A stretch of 64,000 bases of DNA, taken from assembly GCA_016800925.1 (NCBI GenBank), contig JABCPU010000073.1, positions 124,001-188,000 of the forward strand. Direction: 5' to 3'. Under the pieces are notes generated by a model. That model ran no database searches. It had not been told where the DNA came from and saw only the letters and a program-made list of their open reading frames with translations. Source of the stretch: Suillus spraguei (taxonomy: Eukaryota > Basidiomycota > Agaricomycetes > Boletales > Suillaceae). This document shows, piece after piece, positions 21,977 to 33,177 of the stretch. The stretch's first letter is position 1; every line of letters starts with the position of its first letter. The position numbers were made by a program, and so were the translations under genes.

Positions 21977-22812
21977 AAATCCTCAACAATCCGTCTCACG
22001 GTTTCTTCTTCTTCTTCTTCTCCTTTGACTTCGGTTTGTCGGAGTGGGGTTTTCTTCTTTCTGTCAGGACAATTATGGATGCGGTGTCCTGTCTTTCTGC
22101 ATCCGAAGCATTGTCCTTTCTTCATGCATTCGGATCTCTCCATATCGGAGATTCGATCTACGACCATTGCGTTGGAATCACGGTTCGGAATATACCGTGC
22201 ATTCCCGTAGTTCTTCTTCTTCTGTTGTGGAGTATGACGTGTCCTCATAGCATTAAGCCGATGATGGGCGTTGTCAATAGCAACACATTGCAACACAACG
22301 TCTCTGAATATTTCGGAGACATCTCCTGTATTGAAGAGCTTTGTAAGGATACCCCAATTAAGGCCGTCTTGGAAGAACTGGATCTTCATTGCATTGTCGG
22401 TGATCTGAGCCTTGGCTGCAAGTGCCTCAAAGTCAGCGACGTAGGTGTGGAGATCTCCAGTTCCTTGTTTGAGATCCCTAAGCCTTGTGAGTGCGGTTCC
22501 TTTGGTATCCACCGGTTCGAATGCTTCTTTGAAGCTTTTCATAAAATCCGCCATCGTCCCATAACCAACTTTTTGTCCTGAAGTGTCGGTAGATTGGGCG
22601 TGTTCAAGGAATTGTTCTTTCCACGATTTGGCATTCCTTTCAGTCATGAAAGATGTTATGTAGATGATCTTCTGCTTGTCGGTGGTGTAAAGCTTTTCAT
22701 TGATGTCAAAGTGCAAATTGCACGACTGGATAAACTTGCGAGAGTTATCACAATCTCCATCAAAACCAATCGGTTGGCCGATCTTGTATTCGAATTCTTT
22801 GGTTGACGACAT
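21973..22812 (-). CDS. element 1 gag
   Basis: An intact Gag of 279 aa from ATG 22812 (MSSTKEFEYKIGQPIGFDGD), the same start as in element 2. It has a helical capsid-like body, a basic region, then one CX2CX4HX4C zinc knuckle (CFGCRKTGHRIHNC) and an acidic tail ending VRRIVEDF. Its TGA (21975-21973) overlaps the pol frame at GGATTTTTGACT, so pol is probably reached by -1 frameshifting or re-initiation. Function: virus-like particle and RNA packaging. Confidence 0.88.
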   Translation of the reverse strand: MSSTKEFEYKIGQPIGFDGDCDNSRKFIQSCNLHFDINEKLYTTDKQKIIYITSFMTERNAKSWKEQFLEHAQSTDTSGQKVGYGTMADFMKSFKEAFEPVDTKGTALTRLRDLKQGTGDLHTYVADFEALAAKAQITDNAMKIQFFQDGLNWGILTKLFNTGDVSEIFRDVVLQCVAIDNAHHRLNAMRTRHTPQQKKKNYGNARYIPNRDSNAMVVDRISDMERSECMKKGQCFGCRKTGHRIHNCPDRKKKTPLRQTEVKGEEEEEETVRRIVEDF

Positions 22813-22998
22813 GGTAGATGATTCTTCTGATGAGTTATACTTTTTTGGTGCCTGCACGCGCTGTCTTGCTGTCCATCAGGGCTTTCTTCTGTCAGAGGGC
22901 TTCTCTTGACAATCTGCTCAGCGTACGCGTACGCTAGTCTGCTGATCTAAGCGATCAGGGTTCAGGGTCGAAGACTGGATAGTCGACGATCGAAGGAG

Positions 22999-23009
22999 AC
23001 TTTAATCTT
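22999..23009 (-). promoter_or_regulatory. self-complementary primer binding site of element 1
   Basis: On the - strand AAGATTAAAGT starts one base inside the 5' LTR. It is identical to the element 2 site and complementary to ACTTTAATCTT in the LTR. Confidence 0.75.
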
Positions 23010-23010
23010 T

Positions 23011-23481
23011 TGTTACAAACTGGGGTGGCGTCACCAGCGACAGTGAAAAGACACAGACGGTCTGCTGGGAGTTCTTACAATGTCCAGAAAAGGACAAGGT
23101 GAAAGTACAAGGAATGCGTTCCGAGTACGATCAAGGGTTCAGCCTCAAAGACAAGTCTAAGAGGTATCCGCGAGAATAGAGACTAAGGCTAAGGAGTGCT
23201 TAGACTTAGAGACGATTCAAGACGACTTAGGTTGGAGACCTAAGCGAGGAGATTCCAGGTAAAACCCAGTAAGATTAAAGTAGGGAAACTACTACAAGTA
23301 CTTTGTGCTTAAATAGGCCAATATGTGCGCACAGACCAGATAACGTGAGAATGTAAATGCGTATCCTAAATAAGGAAGGCATGTATCGTACAGATGCATT
23401 GAGCATATGAGTCAGAGTCATGTTACGTAATATACAGGGTAAATGAGTAGAAAATGAATAAGGGGACATACGATTGTAACA
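23011..23481 (-). repeat. 5' LTR of element 1
   Basis: 471 bp, TGTTACAAACTGG ... GATTGTAACA on the + strand, followed by the target duplication CTGTC at 23482-23486. Confidence 0.93.
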
Positions 23482-23486
23482 CTGTC

Positions 23487-23965
23487 AAGTAGCGGAGCAG
23501 ACTAATACTCATCCATAGAAATGATAGCATAGTGTACAGCTACTTACTCCAGACTCCATACATATTTAGCATAAGAACAACATGTAAACTACAAGTTAAA
23601 GGGTTGAAATAAGAAATCTATTCTGTACTGAAGTTACTCTACTCCTATAAACCGGATTTCCAATCCTTTCCAGTTCCTAACTTAGTCCGCTCTTCTGGAA
23701 CCCCTATTTCTGGAATACCTCTGAAAAATATCTCCAGAACCTCCTCCAGAAATTCTTCAGATTCCCTTTAGAAACTCATCTGGAAGCCCTCCAGATTCTT
23801 TTCCCCCTATACTCCGGCAATAACTTTATCACAGTGGGAGATAAACAGCCAGCACACAGATGCACCTGTACAATTCCTATCTACTCATCCCACTGACTGT
23901 CACATCTTGTTTAATGAAGGAGGCAAAAGACCTGACAACAAAGGCTGTCCATCTGGAGTGACAAA
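23487..23965. other. non-coding, repeat-like flank
   Basis: No gene is seen. It is rich in TCTGGAA/CCAGA words (23690-23800), like the left flank of element 1 at 8170-8311, so it is probably the other half of the repeat that element 1 entered. Confidence 0.4.
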
Positions 23966-26145
23966 ATGAAAATTCACATGGTGATTGCACATTATGCATT
24001 TGAGAATGATGATGAATATAGTGAGTTGTATTCTGGGGAGCCAGCTAAGTTCATGCAAGCCATGTCCAATCATTTAACTTAGTGTGTCATTTCCCTTCTC
24101 TTCATATATATATTTATCACAATTTTGAGTCTTAGGAACATGTACAAAAAGGTTCACAGTTGCTTCTGGCAGACTGGTGTGGGTGTTGACCCATGACAAC
24201 CTATAATCTACTTGGTACATCATTTTATTTTTATTTGTTGAATTTATCTAAAACCTATCTAGAACAAACAATCTCGGAATTTCCGTGGTATGAGCCTCTC
24301 AATGAGATCTGGAAGAACAACCCTGCCTATGCCCCCAGGACATTCTCATCTGCTCTGGGGGCAGATCACTCAGGTGGCATGGTTGTGCTTATGTCAAAGT
24401 GCAAGAGTAAGGGAAAAGAGATCCCCCTCCTGAGCAGGAAGATGTGCTAATGGAGACTGAAGGATTTGACAAACTGTCAAATCCTTCTCCTGCCATCAAC
24501 CCTCCCCCCCGCTGTCAACCCCTCCCCCTGCTGTCAGCCCTCTCCCCCTTGCCATCAGCTGTTGCCCTGCCATCAACCCTCACCCTGCTGTTAACCCTCA
24601 CCCTGCTGTTAACCCTCCCCCTACCCCCATCATTGCTAACAACAACAATGACAACATGATGGACAATGATACACCTTATGAGCAGCCACAAGGGCACTTC
24701 AAGGAGGTGGATGGTCAGGAGCAGAACAGCATCCAGCCTCACACATTTAACAAGCATCCCCTGTCGTCACTGTTGCTGCCACTCATGCCACTGCCTTCAT
24801 GTGGGACCTGTGTCTTGACTCACCAATCTATTTGCTCGCCCTCATCGCCCTCCATTACATCATTGTTGGCAGTGTCCTCGCATTGGACATCATCCATGCA
24901 CAGACAGGGCAGGTCACACAAGGCAAAATCTAACCTTGCACATGAGGTGCAGTCCAACATTGATGATGTGCACAGGCAAGTTGACTCTTCACTGAGGGGA
25001 TCAACTATGTCTACACTGTGAGGGTGGTGCAGTCTAAATACAAGATCGCAAAGGTCAACTCCCAGTGTTACAACAACACCTTCTTGCACCCCTACTATCA
25101 TGTTTCCTCCTATGCATCGCTGTCTACTCTTGTCCCAATGAAGCCTCCATCCTCGTCCTCTGTTATCTTGTCTGGCTTGCCATCATCACTCCTTACCTCG
25201 CCTATGCTCGTCTTCTCCATCATCGCTGAATGTGCCCTCTTTGCACACCTTCTGCCTCCTTCACGCCTATACATGCCTTTCATGCTTCTCGCACTTCAAG
25301 TGCATTCTCTGTGCTCGTCGCATTACCCTGCGCTTCAACATGCGCAACCTCTGGTTCATGGGAATGCCCCATCGGCTCTCAAGGACATTCTGGTATCATC
25401 TTATCATGCTTTATGCTTTTACCATTTACCATTCTTGACTCATGCGTCACCTCATTGGCTTGTACCTTTTATACCTTTGGCTCCGCACTTATGACTCCCT
25501 TTGCACATGCGTGCTTTCATTGGTTCATACACCTCTGACTCATTCATGAGCATGGTCCTTCTATTGGCTATCTGACTTCATACTTAATTCAGCAATACTG
25601 ACATATTTTCACTCCACTTCAATCTTATGTATAAATATGCGCAGATAGCCTTTGTACTTCTCTAACTTGAATCTACTTGATCTTCAATCCTGAACTTCTT
25701 TCAATAAGCTTTTCATAAGCTTATTGTCACTATTCGAACTTTGTAGAAGCTCATCGCTTCTATGTCTTTGATCGACGTCAAGAACTTTGTCTCTGTGACG
25801 TAGGTCGTGAGACAGCGCATAGTGCCTACCTCCGACCAATGCAACTAGCACACTCTGCACTAGGAGACCGATACGCATGAGCCACCACTCTTGATAGAGC
25901 ACCCATCACAGATACCACTCAAGTTCATTAGTGCCTGGCTAGGTTGCTAACACCCAGTGCCACAAATATGAGATTGAATTTCAGTATGAGCAAGCTGAGA
26001 TCAAACACAATGAGGCTGCTGTTGTCCATCAATGTTCTCAAGAAGCAAAGATGCTGAAAATTCAAATGCTTGAGGCTCAAGCTAAGGTTCACACCAAGAA
26101 GAGGGCTGCACTCCAGCTTGAGATTGAGCTTCTCAAATTGAAGGG
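23966..26145 (+). pseudogene. coiled-coil/possible SANT-type ORF of a Harbinger-like element, interrupted
   Basis: A + strand gene remnant. The N-terminal part has KKVHSCFWQTGVGVDP and FPWYEPLNEIWKNNPAYAPR, a pattern I associate with DNA-binding companion proteins of basidiomycete DNA transposons. A low-complexity Pro/Leu/Ser repeat follows (24480-24630, frameshifted). After a solo LTR insertion (25066-25952) the frame resumes as a strong coiled coil rich in E, K, Q and A (EIEFQYEQAEIKHNEAAVV, QLEIELLKLK). Stops and frameshifts make it a pseudogene. It converges with the DDE transposase at 31490-32970; PIF/Harbinger elements usually encode such a pair. Confidence 0.5.
25066..25952 (+). repeat. 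solo LTR, family E
   Basis: 887 bp, TGTTACAACAACACC ... GTTGCTAACA, with a perfect target duplication CCCAG (25061-25065 and 25953-25957). It interrupts the coiled-coil ORF, whose frame continues across once it is removed. A TATA-like TATAAATA lies near 25630. Strand is arbitrary. Confidence 0.85.
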
Positions 26146-26878
26146 TGTTAGCACCTATCTAGGTGCACTAAGGAAATTGAGTGATGTCTGCGTCAGGCAC
26201 TTCAAGTGAAGTGTACAGCCTGCACGTATCAGTCTCCTAACATGGAGTGCGCTAGTTGCGTTGGTTGGAGGTAGGCACCATGTACTGTCTCACAACCTAC
26301 ATTACTGAGACAAGGTTCTACAATGATCAAAGACGTAGAAGCAATGAGCTTCTTCGAAGTTCAAAGTATGACACTTAAGCTAATAAAGCTTAAGGAACAG
26401 AAGTCTTCAGGGTTCAAGATCAAGTAGATTCAAGTTAGAGAAGTACAAAGGCTATCTGCATGTATTTATACATTGTCACATACCATATCCAGACATGATC
26501 TCCGATCCGACTTCTCAGAAGTTCAGAAGTCTGGACCTGCATATCCTGCGCTTCCTCCCTTCAATATCCGGATGTCTGGACCTATGCTCCTCTCTATCTC
26601 CCAATCTATCTCCATTTGTAATAACTCTGTTTGTACATTCACAAGTCTGGCTCTCCAGCTATCTCTGTATTCTGTCTGCTTACTGATCCGTTACTTCACT
26701 TCATCTCCGAGTTTCATTTACTTATGTTCCATTAGACTTTGCATATGGTTTGTACATAGCCTCGTACTGCGCTGACTGATCTTTCCGTAACTACCTATAG
26801 TACATGTATATAAACCATCTGTAAATCCCCGTAGTACTTCAGTTTGAATATCAACTTAGCTTCTACTCATTCCTCTGG

Positions 26879-29800
26879 TGTTAAGACCATACTCAATGGG
26901 TAAGAGATCCGAAGGGCTTTGGCCTCAGTTCGTGCACTGTGCCCCTTTCCTGAGTAATTCCCCTTATTTCAGAGGGTAGGTATATGTCTGAAGATCTGGA
27001 AGTGATCATGTGACGATCCAGATGTCCGAAGGTTATCCGGAGCATGGAGGTGATACGAGGAATAAGACTAGTCTCAGAACAAGTCCTTAACTAGAAACTA
27101 ACAGAGGTAGACTACCCAAAGGTAGAGTCGGAGATGCAGACTTATAGGAATCAATCCTAAGTCTCGGAAGATGACCAGAGTTGGAAGTAACTCAAGTCTG
27201 GAGGAATAGATTGAGCAGAATCTAAGATGATATTCGAGCTAAGGTTCTATGGAGATTTACAAATGGTTTATATACTGTAAGTAACTAGCACGGTGTAAAG
27301 ATACAACCTAACCTGGGCTGTAGATAAACTACCTCCTAAGTTAGTATGTGAGTCTTGCACTCCGTCTAGTCTGCTTCACTTGTGAGAACAAGAGCATTTA
27401 ACCCTAAAGGGGATGCCTATTAGTATGGTCAAGTTCGAGTCAAACTTATGTGCAAAAGAAGCGTCGTGGTCAACGGTAAGTTGCTGTGGTCAGCGATGAT
27501 GCCGCCGGAACTAGCATCATAAGTAGCATACTACTGTGGTCGAGATATAGTCAGAAACAGTTGCATCGAGCGATGATATCAGCGGTAGCGGTAAGGTTGC
27601 GAGCGGTGCAAAGAAACAGTAAAGAAGGCCATGGTACTTTCAGCGGTAAAGTAGCGGTGCATGAGAAGTTCAGTCAAAATAACAGTCAAAAGCCCAGCAG
27701 TATGCCAGCGGTAATGGAGAATGAGTGTGATAGATTAACGAGTGATAAGGAACTTTAAAGACTACATCTACTACTGGGTGGATCCAGAGCTAGACAATAA
27801 TCCTGACCTATAGTACGTGCAATGGTGTAAAATCAGGTACTGTATTGTGGGGGTATGCGGTGCTTATATCCTAATTCATATGTATTCAGAATACTCTAGG
27901 GAGATCAGTAGCGCTCGAGTGTAGTAACCACCATAAGTAAACATAGCGTGAGGCACTGCGGCACGAGGCAACATGTAATAAGGCTTGCCGTGGAATCAGT
28001 GATAACAAACATAAAACAAAAGACGCACCAAATGGAGCTATGTGGACACGGCAAGGACATGGGAGGACATAGGTACGTGGAATGTGGTGCAGTAGTCGGT
28101 ATGGTGTGCAGTAAGTGTGGGATGCCGCGGTAATGTTTAAGGGGTAAGACAGCCATGGACAAGTGGTAACTCCTGTAGACATGAGATGAGTGTCAAAAGA
28201 TGGGGTTTTAAGCCCAGTGCCAATATGTTTGTTACAATGGATAATCAACAAGTCCAGGACCGAGGGCTATGTACGATGTATAACAGAAGTCTATTAGTTA
28301 ATGTGCAGCAGATCAGTAAGCGCAAGTCGGAAATGAGACACAGGTAACAGATCAATAAGCAGGAAGGAAATATACACAGCCGGAATACTGGAGACAGGAG
28401 GATTGCCGAAAGGAGGTAGATGCAGATGTCCACAAGGGAGTTAGAGTGCGAGAGAGAGGGACTTTTGAATGGGTGATCTGGACAGGATCTGTGGACCGGT
28501 GTCTTCTTAGATAGATGATCTATAGATAAAGACCTATAAAACCAAATATCTCCACGGTCAGTGATTCAGACAAATACCAATGACTGATAACGTGTTGTAC
28601 TGGGTGGCTGTTTATGTTCCCCAGGCTACGGTCAGCAAATGAGTCAATTCTGTGAGATCAGCAAACTCTTGGACAATGACAAAGATTCTTGAAACAACTA
28701 AACTTCAAAGAAAAGCACAGAAGTCGAACAAACTAAGAAACAAAAATAACTGGCCAAATCACTCTCTCTGATGGAATGCAGGTGTTTTGCAACAACTGTG
28801 CTACCAGAATTTGTGGGAAGTTACAACAATCACCTTCTCAGACAAGCAGGTAGGATCCTTGGTCAAGACTAGTCACTACTTCAGAGATCTCTAGCTTACT
28901 ATTGAACCTGTGCCAAGGAACTCACTATGAGTATTGAGCAGATAACAGGAATGGACATCCTTGGATTTCAATACCAAGTCCCCTTTCAATAACTAGAGTC
29001 TATCAGTCAGTGAAGACCTTAACTCAGTATCCTACTCAGATGTGCAAGATAGAGTGTTGCTATCAACTTCTAAAGTCTCTCCCACTAAGCTACTCTGGCC
29101 TTAGATGGGCTAAAGAGACAACACAAATATCAGAAACACAAGGACACTTAGCACCAGCAAACTTTGAAAGAGAGAGAGAGACCAGTAATCAAAGAAAAAG
29201 AAGAAAAGAGAAAGATTTAAAAGAAACAGAAGCAAGGAAACAGACAACAGAGAAAGAAAAACAGAGAGAAAGATGATGAAAGAAACTAGAATGAATTTGT
29301 CAAAGAAAAAAAATTGTTGTCTTGCTGGTTGTCAGACACAGTGAGCTCAAGGTCTTGCTAGTTGTTGAGCACAGTGAGCTCAAGGTAGTGCTGTCTCACA
29401 GTGTAGACTTCCAATCTTACTGTTGTTGACAATGTTCTTAACAGTGTGCTGATAGTGCTGGTCACACTTCACTCTCAGTTATATTTTTGAGGGGGAGAAA
29501 ATCTCTCTCTTATTGACAAAAAGGTGGGTCTTATATAGACAAAATGAATGGCTATGCTACTGTTTTCCCACATTTTGTAGGGGTACTGACCTACCCTATT
29601 TATTGAATATTGTCATAGTTGATTTGTAATATGCTCAAGGGTGTGAGAAGAAGTCATGTGGGATATCGATGGCTATGCATAAATTTGAGATCAGGTGACT
29701 ATTACTGGCTATCCTAGGAGAATATCAATTATGTAATATTTGAAGCATAAATCTGCACTTTTTTGTAGATGTATAGAAATGACACGAGTGAATCATAATG

Positions 29801-30154
29801 TGTTTCATGAGTTTCTCTGCAGGGTAACTCTATGTAATTATTTTGCTGGGGTCACCTGACATCTGTGGGAATCTTATGAAGTAGTTTCTGTAGCCAAACA
29901 TACATAAACACACCCGTAAAAAATGAATTAGAAATAATAAGCAAACTTTTACAAGCAAAAGGAAACTTTCGATTCTGCGTCATGGATTGATTTCTGAATA
30001 GAGGAACACTAAGCTATTATAGTCCTGGTACTATTTGTCAGCTGCAGTAATGCTTAGTCAGTCATGCACCAGACCAGTTTGGTGCGTGTCACCGGATGGA
30101 AGTAGGATCGACCAGATCTGATCTGATCTGAGATTAGAAGTATGGTATATGACA
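26879..30154 (+). mobile_element. forward family C element nested in the reverse C LTR
   Basis: It starts TGTTAAGACC and ends GGTATATGACA, with the target duplication TCTGG at 26874-26878 and 30155-30159. Its left part matches the C LTR at 39843 (…TTGGCCTCAGTTCGTGCACTGTGCCCC…). A B-family LTR (27294-28236) interrupts it. The right part, 28620-30090, is AT-rich with a GA-rich run at 29165-29280 and two repeats of CACAGTGAGCTCAAGG (near 29338 and 29375). I find no gene there; it may be a further inserted element. Confidence 0.65.
27294..28236 (+). repeat. solo LTR, family B (copy B1)
   Basis: 943 bp, TGTAAAGATACAACC ... AATATGTTTGTTACA. Four or five other copies lie in the window. It is rich in GCGGTA words and codes for nothing. 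The flanks CACGG and ATGGA give no perfect target duplication. Confidence 0.75.
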
Positions 30155-31055
30155 TCTGGACTTAGTCCACATCTGAACCTCTTCCAGACTTGAGCTTAGT
30201 CCCTTGTCCATCTCTGGACCTTGGATCTCTGTCCTCGGTCATACCTCTGGCTCTACCTTCGGGTAGTCTTTATACTGTCTGTTTCTACTCCGACTTTGTC
30301 TATGGTAGCCTTTAGTCTTCCCCACTCTTACGTCCAGAAGTCCGCTGAACTTCATGTTCCTATATCTGGACTTCCTCTGGACATGTGTGACCCTATAGAA
30401 ATTAAGGGCATCATACTGGGCAAAGGGGCACAGTGCATGAGCTGAGGCCAAGCCCTTCTGGATTAACCCCTGATTGAGTATGATCTTAACATACATAGAT
30501 TGAAGCAGAGCGTGAATACCAGAGGTAGCACAGATTAGGTATGAAGTCAGATAGCCAATAGAGAGACACATACTCATGAATGAGTCAGAGGCATATGAGC
30601 CAATGAAAGTGCACATGCATGAAGAGAGTCATGAGTGCAAAACCAAAAGATAAAGGGTGCAAGCCAATGAGGTTATGCACAAGTCAAGAAAAGAAACAAA
30701 GAGAAAAGGATAATGCACATAACAATACCAGTCGTAGTCTGAGAGCCAATGGATCCAAAGTATGAACCAAGGGGAAGTGCATGTTGAAGCACAGAGGAGT
30801 GGACATAGTGTGGAGAAAGTACATTAGGCACGAAGGGTATGAGCGAGCATGAAGTGTGCAAAGAGTGCGGATTGTACATGAAGGATGTGTGTCTAGCAGC
30901 GATGAAGAAGATGGGCATAGGTGAGGTATGGGGTTACAAGGGCAAGCCATATGAGATAGCAGAGGATGAGAGTGGGACTTTGTTGGGATGAGAGTAGATG
31001 GCAATGCATAGGAGGAAAAATAATAGGAGGGGCACAAGAAGGTGTTCTTGTAACA

Positions 31056-31489
31056 AAAGAGGGTTCGTCTAACTATGGTCAGATTTAGGTTTAGGTTAGG
31101 CTTGGGTTAGGCTTATACTCCTATCACGTCCCCTTTGTTGTTCTCTTGTTATACATGATCTCTGACACTTGTAGTTGTTTGTAGTATGTTGTATATGCCA
31201 TCATTTGTTGTCTATGCTACTAATACACTTCTTTTGCTATCCTGTTCATGTTTCTCATAAGTTTCTAACCCAGTAAGTACTCCATCAATTGTGCATGAGC
31301 TTGGTAGCCAGTAGTACCTTCAAATGAGGTATCTCCCACCTCATCAGTATAGGTCTTAGTATTAAGGTAGGTTACTGTATCATATGTGCATGTGTCTGGA
31401 GGATGAGTATACCCGGTGTCGGTATATATAAGACCTGTTTTTTTCTTCTTTTTCCTTCTCCATCATTTTTGTGTTATTAAGATAGTTCT
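31056..31489. other. non-coding, 3' ends of the convergent Harbinger-like genes
   Basis: Nothing coding is recognised. A short TTAGG-like run (31085-31110) and T-rich tracts are present. It probably holds the 3' region of the DNA transposon. Confidence 0.4.
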
Positions 31490-32970
31490 TTCTTGATGAC
31501 ATCTCCCTACGCACCTTGTGTATGACATTTAAGAGCCCAATTCTGAGTATCATCTGGACCACCAGAAATGCCACATTTTTCCTCAAACCTAATTATCATG
31601 TTATGCAGGATAAGGCAGCACATGATCCAATAGAAATATGATACTTGAGCTGCTCCTCATTCTGCAGTGGGAGCTGGAGCTCTCTGAGACACTAGAAACA
31701 GCCCTTAAGGGCAGCAAATGTATGCTCTACCTGCACACAAATCTAAAAGAAATATGAATATACACCAGGAAAAATCAAGAAAAATAAAATAAAATCAGGA
31801 AAATAAAATAAAATAGAACATATACCTTAGAAACGACAGTATTGAATTCCTTCTGCTCATGGGTCAAGGCCCACCAAATAGGCTTCTTGAATGGGGGAAT
31901 ACACCATGGCTCTAGTAGATAAGCACTATCAGCCCAAATCCAATAATTATCACCCAGAAGTGCTTGGTGATTCTGGTAGAAATGGGTAGAGCAGAATGCA
32001 TATGCATCATGGGCACTACCAGTGTGACCAAGAGAATAGTCCACTATAGTAAGATTATGAGACATGATGACTGCCTAAAAAATTAGAAAATCAGCCTTAA
32101 AAATAAATAAAACAAAATCAAACATACCTGGCAGTTGAGGGAAAATTGAGACTTCCTACTATAAAAGGTATCTCATAAAATAGCAGGCCTTTGATAAAGA
32201 TTAAATAATGATCCATCAATAGCCAGGATACCATTCTGCCACTCTGCACAGCCTGAGATTTTAAGAGCATAGGCTTGGGCATGAGCAGCCTCAATGGAGT
32301 TGAGAGCTGGGAAGCAAATGAAATTATCATGCTTGACCAGCAAGGCAGCCATAACATGATTAGTACAGTTGGTGACTGACCCAACAGACACCCCACTGGC
32401 AAACATCCTCAGGGGAAATTGCATTACCATAGTGGCCAAGTTGATTAAGAAATATAGTAAGTTGCACTACAATTGGAATTTGGGGATTGTTGGATTGATT
32501 GTGAAAAATAGGGTGATTACTGATCTGATCAAGGATATTGTCAAAAATCTCAAGGAAGAACATGTAGCTTCTTTTTGAATAAGTTGGGGTGATGATCAGC
32601 AAATTGATCAAGGAGTTGGATCTGAGGGCTCACATAGGGGGCTGAGTTGAAGGGTAAAGAACATGTGTTACTTCCACCTCTTCCTGAAGAATAGTAAGGG
32701 AGTCAATAATATAGATGAATTTATGATGAATTTCAATAGACATGTCATATCAGAGCCATCGGAAGAGTCAGACATGTAGGGGGACATAGGAGAGAGTGGT
32801 GATGGGGATCTGATGACAGAGTCATCAGAGATAGAAGAGGAATCAGAGTCAGAGATTTCGCCATCTGCCATGGTATGCTCAGCCCATGCTCTGGCTACAT
32901 CTAGAGTAGCAGTATCTATTTCATTAAGTAGTTGCTGGCATTGAGATTGGCGAGGTATAGCAGCTGCCAC
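31490..32970 (-). pseudogene. PIF/Harbinger-like DDE transposase
   Basis: Read on the - strand from ATG 32970: an acidic Ser-rich N-terminus, a hydrophobic region with LINLLIITPTYSKRSYMFF, a helix-turn-helix-like part (VSVGSVTNCTNHVMAALL), and the nuclease blocks GILAIDGSLFNLYQ (first D), TIVDYSLGHTGSAHDAYAF (second D), WADSAYLLEPWCIPPF and VEHTFAALKG (E). Exons join across short introns (the acceptor before the MSHNLT segment; a donor at GTATATG near 31825). All three acidic residues remain, but there are TGA codons at ILxDTFYS and after FAALKG, and one before ALRSNS. It converges with the coiled-coil ORF at 23966-26145. Confidence 0.8.
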
Positions 32971-33177
32971 TCATTATCATAATTGATTGGACTAATCTGA
33001 TCTAAGCAAGATTTAAGTGGAGTTTCAAGCAGAGTTTGAAATTTGGCAGCATGTTTCTATTTGCTGTACTACACAATGACCTCAATCAACCCTCACCCTG
33101 CCACAGTCATGTTCTGCTCTCAGGATGTGTATCATTGTTCCAGCACACCTTCGTCTAATGCATCTCCACATACTAAT

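Larger units (their letters stand above)
8312..23486 (-). mobile_element. Ty3/Gypsy chromovirus element 1 (family A), split by element 2
   Basis: A full-length LTR retrotransposon on the - strand. Its LTRs are 23011-23481 (5') and 8317-8778 (3'), flanked by a perfect 5-bp target duplication CTGTC at 8312-8316 and 23482-23486. In element order it has: PBS, gag, pol (protease, RT, RNase H, integrase, chromodomain) and a third ORF with two zinc knuckles. A second copy in opposite orientation (12298-19870) is inserted in the RT/RNase H region, so pol is in two blocks. The LTRs differ at roughly eight places by eye, including a 10-bp deletion in the 3' LTR. The gag and third ORF are open; pol has several frameshifts. 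Confidence 0.93.
26474..30491 (-). mobile_element. family C LTR, reverse orientation, split by a forward C element
   Basis: TGTCACATACC at 26474 and ...GATCTTAACA at 30491, with the target duplication TACAT at 26469-26473 and 30492-30496. The LTR itself is 26474-26878 plus 30155-30491. It is interrupted by a forward copy of the same family (26879-30154). Confidence 0.78.
26146..31055 (-). mobile_element. second family E LTR, inverted, split by later insertions
   Basis: 26146-26473 and 30492-31055 together are a diverged reverse-complement copy of the LTR at 25066-25952 (TGTTAGCACC ... CTTGTAACA). The split holds the family C insertions. The 5-bp flanks (AAGGG and AAAGA) are not a clean duplication. 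With the first copy it forms a large inverted repeat at 25630-25952 and 26146-26473. Confidence 0.75.

Noticed and set aside
24444..25500. Leu/Pro/Ser-rich + strand ORFs as a secreted or membrane protein
   Set aside because: The first part is a frameshifted low-complexity repeat and the second lies in the family E solo LTR with its own target duplication.
29010..29276. 88-codon ORF ending in an E/K/R-rich run
   Set aside because: The tail is a GA-rich simple repeat and the upstream frame is full of stops; no similarity recognised.
30221..31037. Small ORFs on both strands around 30.2-31.0 kb
   Set aside because: They lie wholly in family C and E LTR sequence.
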